From JBAVQS01 sp049694275 (lineage in GTDB: Bacteria > Chloroflexota > Anaerolineae > UBA4142 > SHND01), in contig JBAVQS010000373.1 of the NCBI GenBank assembly GCA_049694275.1, forward strand, positions 1-7,216: DNA of 7,216 bases, written 5' to 3'. The notes beneath the pieces are model-generated. The model saw nothing but the letters and a program-made list of their open reading frames with translations. It was not told the DNA's origin and ran no database searches. This document shows, one piece after another, positions 6,196 to 7,216 of this stretch (positions are counted from its first letter, which is position 1; every line of letters begins with the position of its first letter). A program made the translations under genes and the position numbers.

Positions 6196-7065
6196 TCAGG
6201 CGGGTTTGGTTTGGGCCGCTTTCTGCCGCGCCCGGTATTCGGCGATCCAGGTCACTGCGTATTCATCCTTGCCGAGAAGCACATCGCTCGCCCTGACCGC
6301 CTGCATGATGACCGGGTTGGTCGCATCCGTGATGGCGCAGGTCAGGCCATTCACCATCGCCATAGAGAGATAGGCCGCAGTGAGCGGAGCGCGCTCGGGC
6401 AGGCCAAAAGAGATATTGCCGGCGCCGCAAATCATGTTCACACCCAACTCGTCCCGGATCATCCGCATCGTCTGCAGCGTGATATGCACCGCCTGTGGAT
6501 CAGCGGCGATGGTCAATGCCAGCGGATCGATGATGACATCCTCACGCGGGATGCCATAATGCTCGGCAGCCTTAACAATTTTAATCGCCACCTCAAGCCG
6601 ATACTCAGGGTCATTCGAAATCCCGGTTTCATCGTTCGCCATACCAATAACCGCGGCGCCGTATTTCTTGACGAGCGGTAAAATGCGCTCCAGCCGCTCG
6701 TCCTCGCCGGTCACCGAGTTGACGAGCGGCTTGCCCTGATAGACGGTTAGAGCCGCTTCGAGCGCCTCGACAACGGACGAGTCGATAGAGATCGGCGTAT
6801 CGGTCACCTCTTGCACAATACGGATGGCATTGACCAGGAGCTCGGATTCGTCGGCGATCGGCACGCCGGCATTGACGTCGAGCATTTGTGCGCCGGCCGC
6901 CGCCTGGATCTCGGCATCCTTGCGCACGCGCGAGAAATCACCCGCCGCCATTTCTGCGCCTAGCTTTTTGCGGCCGCTCGGATTGATGCGCTCGCCGATG
7001 ACGACAAACGGCAGATCAAGACCGATCTCAACCGTCCGGGTCCTGGATGAAACAGTAGTATGCAT
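6196..7065 (-). CDS. Methyltetrahydrofolate:corrinoid methyltransferase (pterin-binding, DHPS-like fold)
   Basis: This 289-residue cytoplasmic protein belongs to the family of AcsE/MeTr, MtgA and the folate domain of MetH, which exchange a methyl group between methyl-tetrahydrofolate and a corrinoid protein. Family landmarks occur in order: IGERINPSGRK (about 23-33), MLDVNAG (61-67), SIDSS with D95, VNSV with N116, IIDPLAL with D180, GNISFGLPER (216-225) with N217, and ITDATNP (about 246-251). D95, N116, D180 and N217 match the positions that bind the pterin or assist methyl transfer in known members. Length fits a stand-alone enzyme; no corrinoid-binding or zinc domain is fused. The ATG at 7065 has AGGAG at 8 nt. 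It ends 35 nt before the corrinoid activator gene. It could serve the acetyl-CoA pathway or a demethylation pathway. The GNISFGLPER form looks closer to MetH and MtgA than to the Moorella AcsE sequence I remember, so I lean to demethylation. Confidence 0.9.
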   Translation of the reverse strand: MHTTVSSRTRTVEIGLDLPFVVIGERINPSGRKKLGAEMAAGDFSRVRKDAEIQAAAGAQMLDVNAGVPIADESELLVNAIRIVQEVTDTPISIDSSVVEALEAALTVYQGKPLVNSVTGEDERLERILPLVKKYGAAVIGMANDETGISNDPEYRLEVAIKIVKAAEHYGIPREDVIIDPLALTIAADPQAVHITLQTMRMIRDELGVNMICGAGNISFGLPERAPLTAAYLSMAMVNGLTCAITDATNPVIMQAVRASDVLLGKDEYAVTWIAEYRARQKAAQTKPA

Positions 7066-7073
7066 CGTTCTGG

Positions 7074-7078
7074 CTCCT
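7074..7078 (-). promoter_or_regulatory. Shine-Dalgarno sequence of the methyltransferase gene
   Basis: AGGAG lies 8 nt upstream of the ATG at 7065 and is fused to the stop codon of the preceding gene (TAGGAG). This fixes the start codon and suggests that ribosomes ending the upstream gene can reinitiate here. Confidence 0.75.
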
Positions 7079-7216
7079 ATGCCTTGTCCTCTTCTGGCTC
7101 GACCACATTCATCATCTTTTCGACGGCGCTCACCGCCTCAGCCAGCGCCCCCCCCGGCGCCTCCCCGGATTCACCGACCAGTTCCTGGGCCTTGCGGGCA
7201 GTAGCGCTCGCGTCGG
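7077..7216 (-). CDS. C-terminal end of an unrecognised protein (partial, runs off the right edge)
   Basis: Forty-five codons are visible before a TAG stop at 7079-7077, and the gene continues beyond the window. The tail is rich in Ala, Glu and Val, ending in the segment EKMMNVVEPEEDKA. Most codons end in G or C, as in the neighbouring genes, which supports real coding. The stop codon overlaps the Shine-Dalgarno sequence of the next gene (TAGGAG), and only 11 nt separate the stop from the next start, so the two genes are very probably in one operon and possibly translationally coupled. I do not recognise the family. From context it could be a methylene-tetrahydrofolate reductase-type protein, a corrinoid protein or a substrate methyltransferase, but nothing in the visible tail decides this. 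Confidence 0.7.
   Translation of the reverse strand, partial: DASATARKAQELVGESGEAPGGALAEAVSAVEKMMNVVEPEEDKA

Noticed and set aside
5840..6681. Plus-strand open frames across the ferredoxin domain and the methyltransferase.
   Set aside because: They are antisense to well-supported genes and cross the gene junction with no RBS or recognisable domain.
6196..7065. Calling the methyltransferase dihydropteroate synthase (folP) or acsE.
   Set aside because: The IGERINPSGRK and GNISFGLPER motifs and the corrinoid activase neighbour fit a methyltetrahydrofolate methyltransferase rather than FolP; acetyl-CoA pathway membership is not shown.

Overview
The window is a tightly packed bacterial locus with every supported gene on the minus strand, so it is read from right to left. 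The DNA is moderately GC-rich. The alanine/proline/threonine-rich linker behind the lipobox of the binding protein, together with corrinoid/folate C1 enzymes beside a sugar- or amine-type importer, would suit an anaerobic or facultative member of the Chloroflexota. That placement is an impression from protein style, not a demonstrated assignment.

Right block (about 7216 to 4322): the C-terminal end of an unrecognised gene, then a methyltetrahydrofolate:corrinoid methyltransferase of the pterin-binding family (6196-7065), then a 612-residue ATP-dependent reductive activator of corrinoid proteins with an N-terminal [2Fe-2S] domain (4322-6160). The methyltransferase moves a methyl group between tetrahydrofolate and a corrinoid protein, and the activator re-reduces corrinoid that has slipped to the inactive Co(II) state. 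Together they are a C1 cobamide module. The substrate-specific methyltransferase and the corrinoid protein expected as partners are not in view and may lie to the right.

Middle (4321 to 4076): a 246-base non-genic stretch that I read as the control region of the next operon. It holds a short weak hairpin, a purine-rich tandem repeat, a strong sigma-70-type promoter pointing left with a palindrome in its spacer and an inverted repeat over the predicted start point, and a leader of about 140 nt. The leader has possible hairpins, one presenting an AAAGGAGG sequence in its loop, and an open frame running 8 nt into the next gene.

Left block (4075 to 12): a complete ABC importer in the order lipoprotein binding protein, permease, permease, ATPase. 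It looks like the ferric iron / polyamine / phosphonate group of importers (PotABCD or FbpABC style), and the substrate cannot be read from sequence. The two permeases overlap by 4 nt at GTGA. The other two junctions are each filled by a different inverted-repeat element, and the gene downstream of each lacks a recognisable Shine-Dalgarno sequence. The importer may feed the C1 module with a methylated compound, but only adjacency supports that.
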